Below are positions 15,520 to 23,051 of a stretch of DNA of 52,720 nt, piece after piece. Origin of the DNA: a virus; IMG/VR virus record IMGVR_UViG_3300010885_059546, positions 1-52,720 of that record; one strand, given 5' to 3'. The stretch's first letter is position 1. The number at the start of each line of letters is the position of its first letter. Made by a program: the position numbers and the translations under genes. The notes under the pieces were generated by a model that made no database searches, had not been told where the DNA came from, and worked only from the letters and a program-made list of their open reading frames with translations.

Positions 15520-15734
15520 CTGGGGTTGTATTCGCCGATCTTTTTCAAGGACATGATATAAGAATCAAATCTGTGGAACTCGCTCGAGAGGTATTCGAGT
15601 TTGCGTTGCTCAAACTCCGTCTCTTCTTGATCGCCGACTTCAAATATAAAATCCCTACCTTGCCGCCCCACGACCTTGTGCCCGTGCATAAGAAGATACG
15701 CACCGGCACCCAAGTCACTTACTGTCTTTTTCAT
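15516..15734 (-). CDS. small DUF5659-like protein
   Basis: I chose the ATG at 15734, which lies 16 bases after the upstream stop with GAGAG before it. A longer ORF from 15773 would overlap the actin-like gene. The 72-residue product (MKKTVSDLGAGAYLLMHGHK) has the alternating pattern of the small DUF5659 family (a short helix, a beta-hairpin with DFIFEVGD, then a helix with FDSYIMSLKKI). That assignment is by eye. Function is unknown. Confidence 0.5.
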   Translation of the reverse strand: MKKTVSDLGAGAYLLMHGHKVVGRQGRDFIFEVGDQEETEFEQRKLEYLSSEFHRFDSYIMSLKKIGEYNPR

Positions 15735-15750
15735 TTTTTCTCTCTTTCTT

Positions 15751-16770
15751 TCATTTCGCGTTTTCTGCTGCAATCAAACAACCCCTTGCTACCGAGTAGA
15801 GGGGATCGCTCGGCCTTATTACCTCTCCGATTTTCATAGAAATCTTAGACTGCTCCAAGATTTTTCGGAACAAAACATCAAAGCCCTTGGGCATGCTCGT
15901 TCCTCCAGCCACAACAATGTCTATGGGCTGCTCCGAACGAGCCTTATTTCCTGCCTCTTCCACACCCTTCTTTATACCAGATACGGTGTGTTGGATCATA
16001 ATCTCGTACTGAGACTTTATTGCGCGCTGCACTAGACTGTCGGGGTTTTCTACCGTCAGATCCGCGTGCATTTTCTCTTTGTTGACATAGGTCGTTGTTT
16101 CCTCGCCCAATGCCTTAGAGGCCATCTTGTCTATCCAGTCGCCGCTGTTTACTATAGAAAACTGGAATATAGGGGCTCCGTACATTGCATAGCAAAGATT
16201 TACCATTCCCGCTCCGAAGGATATTCCCACGCCGGTCCAAGCCTTGTTTGAAAGTTCTGCGTATACAAGCGCCAATGCCTCGTTGATCGGGTGCGGGTCT
16301 ACAGAATAGCCTTTCTCGCTCCTATATGATTTAAACATCGCCTCAAGAACTTTTCCGTGGTAATCTGCGTCTGTCTCTTGGTTTATGGCGTTAGCGGGAA
16401 CGGAGTAATACAAGGGCGTGCCTTCTTCCTCCACTTCTCCTATGAGGCTGTGACACATCACGTTCATGATCTGCTGGGCATATCTTTCCTTCGGATTGAG
16501 ACAGCCGTCCTTCATAGGCCGCTTCAACTCTATCTGGTTCATGGTGTACGCCATATTCACCGCAGACTCACCTAGGGCATACGCCAGATTTGATTCGGGC
16601 TGTTCTATCAGAGGAACGCCAGCGTTCTTCATCATGTTAAAGACGAAGCGGTTCTCCAGGGGCATCTGCAAGAAGGCGTTGACTTCTCTCTTGTACGAAA
16701 ATTCATTTTCGTTTGTGCGCTTACAGCAAACCAAATTATAAGTCCCGCAATCGAAGCCACGTGCTGACAT
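15751..16770 (-). CDS. actin-like ATPase (ASKHA fold, ParM/Alp/MreB type)
   Basis: This 339-residue protein has the actin/Hsp70 nucleotide-binding layout: phosphate-1 loop GFDCGT (D7-G9), a connecting helix with NEALALVYAE (E164), a phosphate-2 loop GISFGAGMVN (184-190) and the adenosine motif VVAGGTSMP (287-294). The Asp normally opening phosphate 2 is a Ser, so ATP handling may differ. Length fits ParM/Alp filament proteins and excludes full Hsp70. Good ribosome site (AAGGAG). In phages such proteins can form filaments that move or position DNA or replication bodies. It is upstream of two small genes in one operon. The fold is secure; filament formation is inferred. Confidence 0.85.
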   Translation of the reverse strand: MSARGFDCGTYNLVCCKRTNENEFSYKREVNAFLQMPLENRFVFNMMKNAGVPLIEQPESNLAYALGESAVNMAYTMNQIELKRPMKDGCLNPKERYAQQIMNVMCHSLIGEVEEEGTPLYYSVPANAINQETDADYHGKVLEAMFKSYRSEKGYSVDPHPINEALALVYAELSNKAWTGVGISFGAGMVNLCYAMYGAPIFQFSIVNSGDWIDKMASKALGEETTTYVNKEKMHADLTVENPDSLVQRAIKSQYEIMIQHTVSGIKKGVEEAGNKARSEQPIDIVVAGGTSMPKGFDVLFRKILEQSKISMKIGEVIRPSDPLYSVARGCLIAAENAK

Positions 16771-16780
16771 ACTTTTCTCC

Positions 16781-17008
16781 TTATTTTCCGAATTTTATCT
16801 TGTTATTGGGTGTGAAATCTTGAATCGCCCAGTCTATTTTTTCTTCTTCTTGTTTCGCTGCGTGCGAAGCAGTTCCTACTCCCGCTCCCGACAATACTTG
16901 AAGATTTGATCCGTCCAATTTTATTGTGAGTTCCAAGGCTATGTTCACAAAAACTTCGCCATTTTTTGTTACTACCCTCGCCTCTCCTTGTTTGATCAAA
17001 TTTGGCAT
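16781..17008 (-). CDS. small hypothetical protein upstream of the actin-like gene
   Basis: This 75-residue protein begins MPNLIKQGEARVV. An upstream GTG at 17038 is possible, but neither start has a clear ribosome site. TTATAAA lies about 45 bases before the ATG, and a small hairpin GGTGC-TTC-GCACC is in the leader. The product is beta-rich in its first half (EVFVNIALELTIKLDG). It is ten bases from the actin-like gene and in the same operon. Family unknown. Confidence 0.5.
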   Translation of the reverse strand: MPNLIKQGEARVVTKNGEVFVNIALELTIKLDGSNLQVLSGAGVGTASHAAKQEEEKIDWAIQDFTPNNKIKFGK

Positions 17009-17076
17009 GAATCGTTCCGTTGTTTGGGTGCGAAGCACCAGTTTATAATAGTCCCAACTTTATTGTTTTTGAGGGA

Positions 17077-17628
17077 TTAGGAAGTCCCGATAGAACTCAC
17101 AGAAACCAGTATTTGGACTGGAACATTTGCTGACCCACTGGTGTTGTCTATTTCTATCGTTCCTATCGTTATGTCGCCCACGCTGAACACTTGTGTATTT
17201 CCTGCGGCAAGGTCTATTATGGCCGAATTTAATCCATTAAGTCTGACCTTGACTCCATCTGTTTCGCTCTTGTTGGTTATCTGAGCAAAAAGAGCCCAAC
17301 TCTTGGAATCTCCCGCTATGTCCGCTTTGTTGTTTGCGTAGGTAGACCCCACGGCGGCAACCAAGTCATATACCTTCGGGTACGTGTTCCCAGCTATTTT
17401 GTCGCTGTATATCGTGCCGTCGTCCTCCACCACCTCTATAAAAGCCTCCTCCAGCGGGACGTTGGGGTACGCAAAGCGTTTCCAGTAGTTGCAGTCGACG
17501 AAGGTTGCTCCGTCTTTTAATTTTCTGTTTATCCTATTGGGTCCCGTTATGTATGCCGTTCTCTGATTGTCATGGACATCAAGAAGGCCTTGTCTAGAAT
17601 TCGTGAGTCTCACTCTAAAAACACTCAT
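17077..17628 (-). CDS. predicted virion structural protein
   Basis: I chose the ATG at 17628, with AGAGGAA upstream; the ORF extends further, but without a ribosome site. The 183-residue product is beta-rich and Asn/Thr/Val-rich. It has two parts: about 1-100 (YITGPNRINRKLKDG, a basic stretch) and a C-terminal beta-sandwich-like part (VKVRLNGLNSAIIDL, QILVSVSSIG). Such features fit a minor virion decoration or tail protein. No named family is recognised. Confidence 0.5.
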   Translation of the reverse strand: MSVFRVRLTNSRQGLLDVHDNQRTAYITGPNRINRKLKDGATFVDCNYWKRFAYPNVPLEEAFIEVVEDDGTIYSDKIAGNTYPKVYDLVAAVGSTYANNKADIAGDSKSWALFAQITNKSETDGVKVRLNGLNSAIIDLAAGNTQVFSVGDITIGTIEIDNTSGSANVPVQILVSVSSIGTS

Positions 17629-17727
17629 AGTTCCTCTTTTAAGTTGTAAAGCAATAGTATATAGTACAGACATCCGGCGAATTAATGCCTTCTGTCAAAA
17701 GCACACTAGGTTGATAGGAGGACTCGC

Positions 17728-17859
17728 ATGGATAAAGAAACAGTAGAAAACGACGTCGGGGAGGCTATGAAGGCCTTCCTAGATCAGTTCGGCGACATGG
17801 ACATTTATGCTCAGATAGTTCTGGAAGAGGTTCTAGGAGAGTTAATCAATGGCAAGTAG
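17728..17859 (+). CDS. small acidic protein (43 residues)
   Basis: A very strong ribosome site (AGGAGG, six bases before the ATG) drives a 43-codon ORF ending in TAG. The product is acidic and helical (METVENDV-like start, then EAMKAFLDQFGDMD and IVLEEVLGELI). Its last 11 bases overlap the start of the next plus-strand gene, which is a typical coupled pair. It is too short to assign, but the translation signals are better than those of many larger genes here. Confidence 0.55.
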   Translation: MDKETVENDVGEAMKAFLDQFGDMDIYAQIVLEEVLGELINGK

Positions 17860-18214
17860 TTTGTATGTATACCTCGCAAGGCTAGACAAGAAAGGAATGA
17901 AAGTCATAGGCGCCTTACCCTTCGGGCAAAAAGTCTATGCCACTAAGGTAGTTGACATAGAAAAACTAAACTTAAAACCAGAATTATCCGCAAAAATAGC
18001 CAAGGAGGCCTACGAAAACAGGATGATGTACGAACTATACCTCGAGTCTGCTGATTCTTTCGAAGATCTCAAGCGATCATTGAGAAAACGGGGCTACTCA
18101 AGTCTTCCTATGAGCCAATTCACAGGGTTTGAATTAGCGACCTCTGTCAACAAAAACGCCTTGGTTACCGAGTCCTCTACTATGTTGAGAAGAAATTCAG
18201 ACACTAAACGATGA
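17849..18214 (+). CDS. hypothetical protein coupled to the 43-residue gene
   Basis: This 121-residue basic protein begins MASSLYVYLARLDKKG and has an early beta-strand part followed by helices (KIAKEAYENRMMYELYL, SFEDLKRSLRKRGY). It is translated by overlap with the preceding small acidic gene, so an acidic/basic partner pair is possible. Its 3' end overlaps the convergent gene by 11 bases. No family is recognised. Confidence 0.55.
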   Translation: MASSLYVYLARLDKKGMKVIGALPFGQKVYATKVVDIEKLNLKPELSAKIAKEAYENRMMYELYLESADSFEDLKRSLRKRGYSSLPMSQFTGFELATSVNKNALVTESSTMLRRNSDTKR

Positions 18215-18491
18215 CGTACTTCTTGTGTATGTAAAAAGATCCTGATTTAACTTCTATCAAATATTCGTCTCCATCCACCTTTTTTATCGACCCCCCATCC
18301 TCGACGAATTCTTTTGCCATTTTCGGAACCCTTCCCTCCTCGGGAATCATATGGTCCACTATCCTTTTGGCAGAAAATTTTGTCTCTACGGGAGACCCCT
18401 CTAAGCTTTGATCCATACTCGCATCAAAGTCACTCTGTGATCTCATCCATTTTTTGAAGTTGTCTGGGTTCAAATTTAAAAAATCACTCAT
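18204..18491 (-). CDS. small protein with FKKWM-type N-terminus
   Basis: This 95-residue protein starts behind AAGGAAAGC and overlaps the preceding gene by 8 bases. Residues 8-17 (NPDNFKKWMR) resemble the N-terminal F-K-x-W motif found in several other proteins of this window. The C-terminal half is a small beta-rich part (SIKKVDGDEYLIEVKSG). It may be targeted to the head, but the motif is not at the extreme N-terminus and no clear protease site follows. Function unknown. Confidence 0.5.
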   Translation of the reverse strand: MSDFLNLNPDNFKKWMRSQSDFDASMDQSLEGSPVETKFSAKRIVDHMIPEEGRVPKMAKEFVEDGGSIKKVDGDEYLIEVKSGSFYIHKKYVIV

Positions 18492-19344
18492 TGCTTTCCT
18501 TGCTAAAAAAAGACGGCAATTCGTCCTTTTCTATATACGCAGCATTTTCATATTCCACTCCGGAAGAGCAATCTGCTGTCTTTACTCCCGCCTTTCTCAG
18601 CCAGTGCAATTGCTTGTCTATGATGTGCTGACACATTATCTGTTGAGGATATTGATATAGTCCGTTCTTCATTTTGATTGCGCCTGGACGATCGTCCTCA
18701 AACGCTTCGTCACAGCACAAAAGAGCCAGTCTCTTCACTCTTTTTTTCCATGCGAAACTGATGGCCGCGCATATGGGGTTTCTATAATCGTCCAAGCACA
18801 TGTTGTTTTCTTCGCTACCTATGCCAGAATAATTAACATCCGGCGATGCTTTATAGAAAAAGGGCTGGTTTCTGTATTCCTTAAAAAACTTAGGATTGGT
18901 TTTTGTCGAAGCAATTAAGTTTGGATAGTATCTGTGCTTCTTTGGCAAAAAACCCACCGCCTCTGGATAGGGATTATTGATCAAGTAGAATGTCATTGTT
19001 CTTTTAAACTCGGCATCATTGCCGACCATATCCCATTTTGCAAGGCTGCCGTTCACACCTATTGTCTTTAACAACGCGTTAGGCATCGACGCAAGTATCT
19101 TCTGCTTGTCTTTCCATCCATAACCATCTGACATAATTATCAAATTATCCATAGAGAAGTCGTCCGCGTCATCCATCGTCATTCCGGAAACTCTCTGGTT
19201 TGAGCATTCATTACTTAAAAAAAGTTGTAAATCTCCGTCGCCTAGGCGATTTATGTCTATTGGCTTTGCTGGGAGACAGAGATTCCTTACCCACACGCTA
19301 TCAGCCAAGACATACTCGTTATTCTTAAATTTCTTGATTCTCAT
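18484..19344 (-). CDS. hypothetical protein, possibly DUF115/glycosyltransferase-like
   Basis: The start is an ATGA overlap with the upstream repeat fibre; the product has 286 residues. LIIMSDGYGWKDKQ (near 65), KTIGVNGSLAKWD (near 88) and a C-terminal part with RLALLCCDEAFEDD are reminiscent of the DUF115/motility-accessory type of sugar-transfer protein. The similarity is weak and by eye. Translational coupling to a fibre suggests a role in making or modifying it, for example by glycosylation. It could equally be an unknown enzyme. Confidence 0.45.
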   Translation of the reverse strand: MRIKKFKNNEYVLADSVWVRNLCLPAKPIDINRLGDGDLQLFLSNECSNQRVSGMTMDDADDFSMDNLIIMSDGYGWKDKQKILASMPNALLKTIGVNGSLAKWDMVGNDAEFKRTMTFYLINNPYPEAVGFLPKKHRYYPNLIASTKTNPKFFKEYRNQPFFYKASPDVNYSGIGSEENNMCLDDYRNPICAAISFAWKKRVKRLALLCCDEAFEDDRPGAIKMKNGLYQYPQQIMCQHIIDKQLHWLRKAGVKTADCSSGVEYENAAYIEKDELPSFFSKESNE

Positions 19345-22300
19345 TTTTTGTTGCAAGGGACAAGGGCGAAGCAAGCTTGTTCGTCGCCGCCTAGAAGATT
19401 TGACGCGTCAAATTGTATCGGAACAGGTCCACCCTTGTAAACGAGAGGTATTTCAAGATTTTCGGGGATCTCAAGGCGAGCGACTATTTCGCTTGGCATC
19501 TTTACCTCAATTGAGTCAGGTATGCCTACAACTCTTATGGTCTCCGGTATTTCGGATCCATCAATCCTTATAACGGAAGGAAGGTCTATTGGCACAAGGC
19601 TTATCATTCCCGGCAAGGAACTTGTGTCTAGTTTAATAGAATTAGGTATTTCGGTAGCATCAACTTTTATGCTCTGTGGTATTACGGCTTCATTGATAAT
19701 CTTTATTTCTTTGGGAAGAGCGTCAACTTGATAGAGTTCTATCTTTTCCGGAAGATCGGATCTTATATTTATGAATTCCGGTATGTCATGTTTTACTTGT
19801 ATTTCCGGGAACTTAGGAACCACTATCTTTATTTCTGAAGGTATCCCTAGATCATTTATCTCTATGTCATAATCTTGTGTATTGAAGTCATCAACGAAAT
19901 TTTCGTCCAAGGTCATTCCTCTTCGGAATGGTGCGCCCGGCGAACTGCTGGGGCATTGCACAGTGACCACGCACTCTACGGTCGGCGCCGCGCCCCAAGT
20001 GACACTAATCGTCGGAGGACTGCCCCATTCGAAACTTCCTCCTACTTTGGGCGCTTCTCCCCATGTGAAACTTCCCGATACGGTCGGAGGACTACCCCAA
20101 GTAAAAGATGCTCCTTCTATCTTTGGAGGGGTCCCCCAAGTAAATGAACTGCCTTCTATCTTCGGAGGACTACCCCAATAGAACGAACCACTCTCTATCT
20201 TAGGAGGAGTGCCCCAAGTAAAAGAGGCTCCTTCTATTTTCGGAGGAGTGCCCCAAGTGAACGATCCGCCCTCTACTTTCGGAGGACTTCCCCAAACAAA
20301 TGAGGCGCCTTCTATCTTTGGAGGAGTGCCCCAACTGAAAGATCCACCCTCTATTTTTGGAGGACTTCCCCAAACAAATGAGGCGCCTTCTATCTTCGGA
20401 GGAGTGCCCCAACTGAAAGATCCACCTTCTATCTTTGGAGGAGTGCCCCAACTGAAAGATCCACCTTCTATCTTTGGAGGAGTACCCCAACTGAAAGATC
20501 CACCTTCTATCTTCGGAGGAGTACCCCAACTGAAAGATCCACCTTCTATCTTCGGAGGAGTACCCCAACTGAAAGATCCACCTTCTATCTTTGGAGGAGT
20601 GCCCCAGTAGATTGAGGCTCCTTCTATCTTTGGAGGTTTCCCCCAATTAAATGAACCTCCCTCTATCTTCGGAGGAGTACCCCAACTGAAAGATCCACCT
20701 TCTATCTTTGGAGGATTTCCCCAACTGAAAGATCCACCTTCTATCTTTGGAGGATTTCCCCAACTGAAAGATCCGCCTTCTATCTTTGGAGGTTTCCCCC
20801 AATTAAACGATCCACCTTCTATCTTTGGAGGATTTCCCCAACTGAAAGATCCACCTTCTATCTTTGGAGGAGTTCCCCAACTGAAAGATCCACCTTCTAT
20901 CTTTGGAGGTTTCCCCCAATTAAACGAACCTCCTTCTATCTTTGGAGGAGTTCCCCAACTGAAAGACCCACCTTCTATCTTTGGAGGTTTCCCCCAATTA
21001 AACGAACCTCCTTCTATCTTTGGAGGAGTTCCCCAACTGAAAGATCCACCTTCTATCTTTGGAGGAGTCCCCCAGTAGATCGAGGCTCCTTGTATCTTTG
21101 GAGGATTGCCCCAATTAAAAGATCCACCTTCTATCTTTGGAGGAGTCCCCCAACTGAATGACGCTCCTTGTATTTTTGGAGCAGTGCCCCAATTAAATGA
21201 CGCTCCCTCAACTTTTGGCGCTGGGCCGAAATTAAAGGTGGCGGGCGATACCTTGGGAGCCGGGCCGAAGCCAAAACTGGCTGGGCTAATCTTTGGTGCG
21301 GGGCCAAAGTTAAAATTGGCTGGGCTAATCTTTGGTGCGGGGCCAAATCCAAAACTGGCTGGGCTTATCTTTGGTGCGGGACCAAAGTTAAAATTTGCTG
21401 GAGTGATCGTTGGAGCAGGACCGAAGAAAAAACTGCCCGGCGTTATACCCGGAGCAGGACCAAACGTAAAACTACCCGGCGTTATGCCTGGGGCAGGACC
21501 GAAGAAGAAACTACCCGGCGTTATGCCTGGGGCAGGACCGAAGAAGAAACTACCCGGCGTTATGCCTGGGGCAGGACCGAAGAAGAAACTGCCCGGCGTT
21601 ATGCCCGGAGCAGGACCGAAGAAAAAACTGCCCGGCGTTATACCAGGAGCAGGACCGAAGAAAAAACTGCCCGGCGTTATACCAGGAGCAGGACCAAACG
21701 TAAAACTACCCGGTGTTATGCCCGGAGCAGGACCAAACGTAAAACTACCCGGTGTTATGCCCGGAGCAGGACCAAAGAAGAAACTACCCGGTGTTATGCC
21801 CGGAGCAGGACCAAAGAAGAAACTGCCCGGCCCAATGTTAGGGGCTGGACCAAATGTGATGGTTGGTATTATAAATGGAGCCGGTCCAAAACTAGGTACG
21901 CTTATAGTTATGGATATTGGAGGTATAATAATACTAGGTACGTTTGTTGGAACGACGTCCAAGCAAGGGAACATTATCTGCGGCAGTTCTATAGGAGGCT
22001 GCGGTACTATCGGGGGTATTGTGATGTTTGGAAACGCTGGCACTTGCGGTATAGGAAGCGTAAATGGCTCTCTGGTGGGCGTTTCCGGAACTTTAGTGAA
22101 ATTTCTTGATTTTGGAGTCTGTACCACTGTGCACGTTGGACTGACGACAGTAACGACAGGATCTATGGTCGCACCGGCAGCGTATGTGTAAGTTCCCGAT
22201 TGTGTTGAATTCGTTGATTGTCCGTCGCCAAAGTCTAAAGTGAAAGTGTCAAATGTGCCATTTATAGAGATCCGATACTCAATTGTGGTTCCTTCACAAT

Positions 22301-23030
22301 TGGGAGTCCCCTCGGGCAGCACGTTTGTGTCTAACACCACATCGACGCAATACGCGTCATCCAGACAAATAGGTTGGTTCTCAAGCTTGGTTATTTTATC
22401 TTGAAGTTCAAAAATGTACTGCTCGACCGCTAAGGTTGCATCCACGAGTTGATTGTGGTGTTCAGCCATCACGAATCCTCTGACCCACGAGCCTGAAGGA
22501 TTAAATTTCGTGGGCTTTCCTCCTACGCTTCGGGCACACCTCTTGAGTTTGAAAACTTTGCCCTCAAACTCAAAAGACAAACCGGACTCGGAATATCCGA
22601 TTCCGCTTCTGACCACCTCTATGTTTTTCACAGATCCATTAACAACATTTGCCTTTAACTTGGCCCCCGAACCGGCACCCAATATCTTTATTGCTGGATT
22701 TTTGTATCCAAAACCTCCGCTTAGTACAGACACGCTCCTTAGGGAGCCGTCTTCATTAACTTTTGGATTTCCAAGTAAAGCGCCTGCGCCTTCGACACGA
22801 GTCTTCTCCACGGCGTCGTAATAGAACATCTCCCCTGAGATGTTAGCGAATCCGTTGTCTGCCCATATTTCGTTCTGGTTAGGCCCCACAGGCTCAATCT
22901 CTATCTCTTCTCCCCAAGCCGAACTGTCTTTGGTGGTCTTGGCTTCGCTCGTGTTATACACGAGGAATAGAGTCCTGTCGGAATCTATCGCAAGGGGAAA
23001 TGATGGTTGAGGGGGAAATCCTGTTGGCAT
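19341..23030 (-). CDS. giant repeat fibre protein (PKD-like domain, about 50 repeats of 13 residues)
   Basis: This 1229-residue protein is probably an extended tail fibre. Residues 1-200 share an N-terminal domain with the next two upstream genes (LFLVYNTSE; HHNQLVDATLAVEQ near 190), likely the attachment part. A degenerate PKD-like domain follows (LDFGDGQST, about 225-310), then a Pro/Ile-rich stretch. Residues about 380-1020 are 13-residue repeats: first about 18 FGPAPGITPGSF-type units, then about 32 WGTPPKIEGGSF-type units. Residues about 1050-1190 form a second repeat class of IPxxIxV steps every 11-12 residues. The end is Cys-containing (CFALVPCNKK). It is coupled to a downstream possible sugar-transfer gene. 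No family matches the repeats that I recognise. Confidence 0.8.
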   Translation of the reverse strand: MPTGFPPQPSFPLAIDSDRTLFLVYNTSEAKTTKDSSAWGEEIEIEPVGPNQNEIWADNGFANISGEMFYYDAVEKTRVEGAGALLGNPKVNEDGSLRSVSVLSGGFGYKNPAIKILGAGSGAKLKANVVNGSVKNIEVVRSGIGYSESGLSFEFEGKVFKLKRCARSVGGKPTKFNPSGSWVRGFVMAEHHNQLVDATLAVEQYIFELQDKITKLENQPICLDDAYCVDVVLDTNVLPEGTPNCEGTTIEYRISINGTFDTFTLDFGDGQSTNSTQSGTYTYAAGATIDPVVTVVSPTCTVVQTPKSRNFTKVPETPTREPFTLPIPQVPAFPNITIPPIVPQPPIELPQIMFPCLDVVPTNVPSIIIPPISITISVPSFGPAPFIIPTITFGPAPNIGPGSFFFGPAPGITPGSFFFGPAPGITPGSFTFGPAPGITPGSFTFGPAPGITPGSFFFGPAPGITPGSFFFGPAPGITPGSFFFGPAPGITPGSFFFGPAPGITPGSFFFGPAPGITPGSFTFGPAPGITPGSFFFGPAPTITPANFNFGPAPKISPASFGFGPAPKISPANFNFGPAPKISPASFGFGPAPKVSPATFNFGPAPKVEGASFNWGTAPKIQGASFSWGTPPKIEGGSFNWGNPPKIQGASIYWGTPPKIEGGSFSWGTPPKIEGGSFNWGKPPKIEGGSFSWGTPPKIEGGSFNWGKPPKIEGGSFSWGTPPKIEGGSFSWGNPPKIEGGSFNWGKPPKIEGGSFSWGNPPKIEGGSFSWGNPPKIEGGSFSWGTPPKIEGGSFNWGKPPKIEGASIYWGTPPKIEGGSFSWGTPPKIEGGSFSWGTPPKIEGGSFSWGTPPKIEGGSFSWGTPPKIEGGSFSWGTPPKIEGASFVWGSPPKIEGGSFSWGTPPKIEGASFVWGSPPKVEGGSFTWGTPPKIEGASFTWGTPPKIESGSFYWGSPPKIEGSSFTWGTPPKIEGASFTWGSPPTVSGSFTWGEAPKVGGSFEWGSPPTISVTWGAAPTVECVVTVQCPSSSPGAPFRRGMTLDENFVDDFNTQDYDIEINDLGIPSEIKIVVPKFPEIQVKHDIPEFINIRSDLPEKIELYQVDALPKEIKIINEAVIPQSIKVDATEIPNSIKLDTSSLPGMISLVPIDLPSVIRIDGSEIPETIRVVGIPDSIEVKMPSEIVARLEIPENLEIPLVYKGGPVPIQFDASNLLGGDEQACFALVPCNKK
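19975..21900 (-). repeat. tandem 39-bp coding repeats, about 50 copies in two sub-families
   Basis: The DNA repeats with a 39-base period inside the giant fibre gene. The consensus product is [FW]-G-x-[AP]-P-x-[IV]-x-x-[GA]-[SN]-F-x. Copies nearest the protein N-terminus (about 21230-21900) are of the FGPAP type; the rest are of the WGxPP type, with T, N or K at the third position alternating in blocks. Several neighbouring copies are nearly identical, which shows recent duplication and predicts length variation. Confidence 0.9.
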
Positions 23031-23051
23031 GTTTTCTCTTTTAGGTATCTA

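Noticed and set aside
19975-21900. Possible CRISPR array from regular repeats
   Set aside because: The repeats are directly tandem at 39 bases with no unique spacers, and they code for an in-frame protein repeat.
20209-22191. Long plus-strand ORFs opposite the repeat fibre (20209-20610 and 21106-22191)
   Set aside because: They arise because the 39-base repeat keeps other frames open; they have no ribosome site and lie opposite a well-supported gene.
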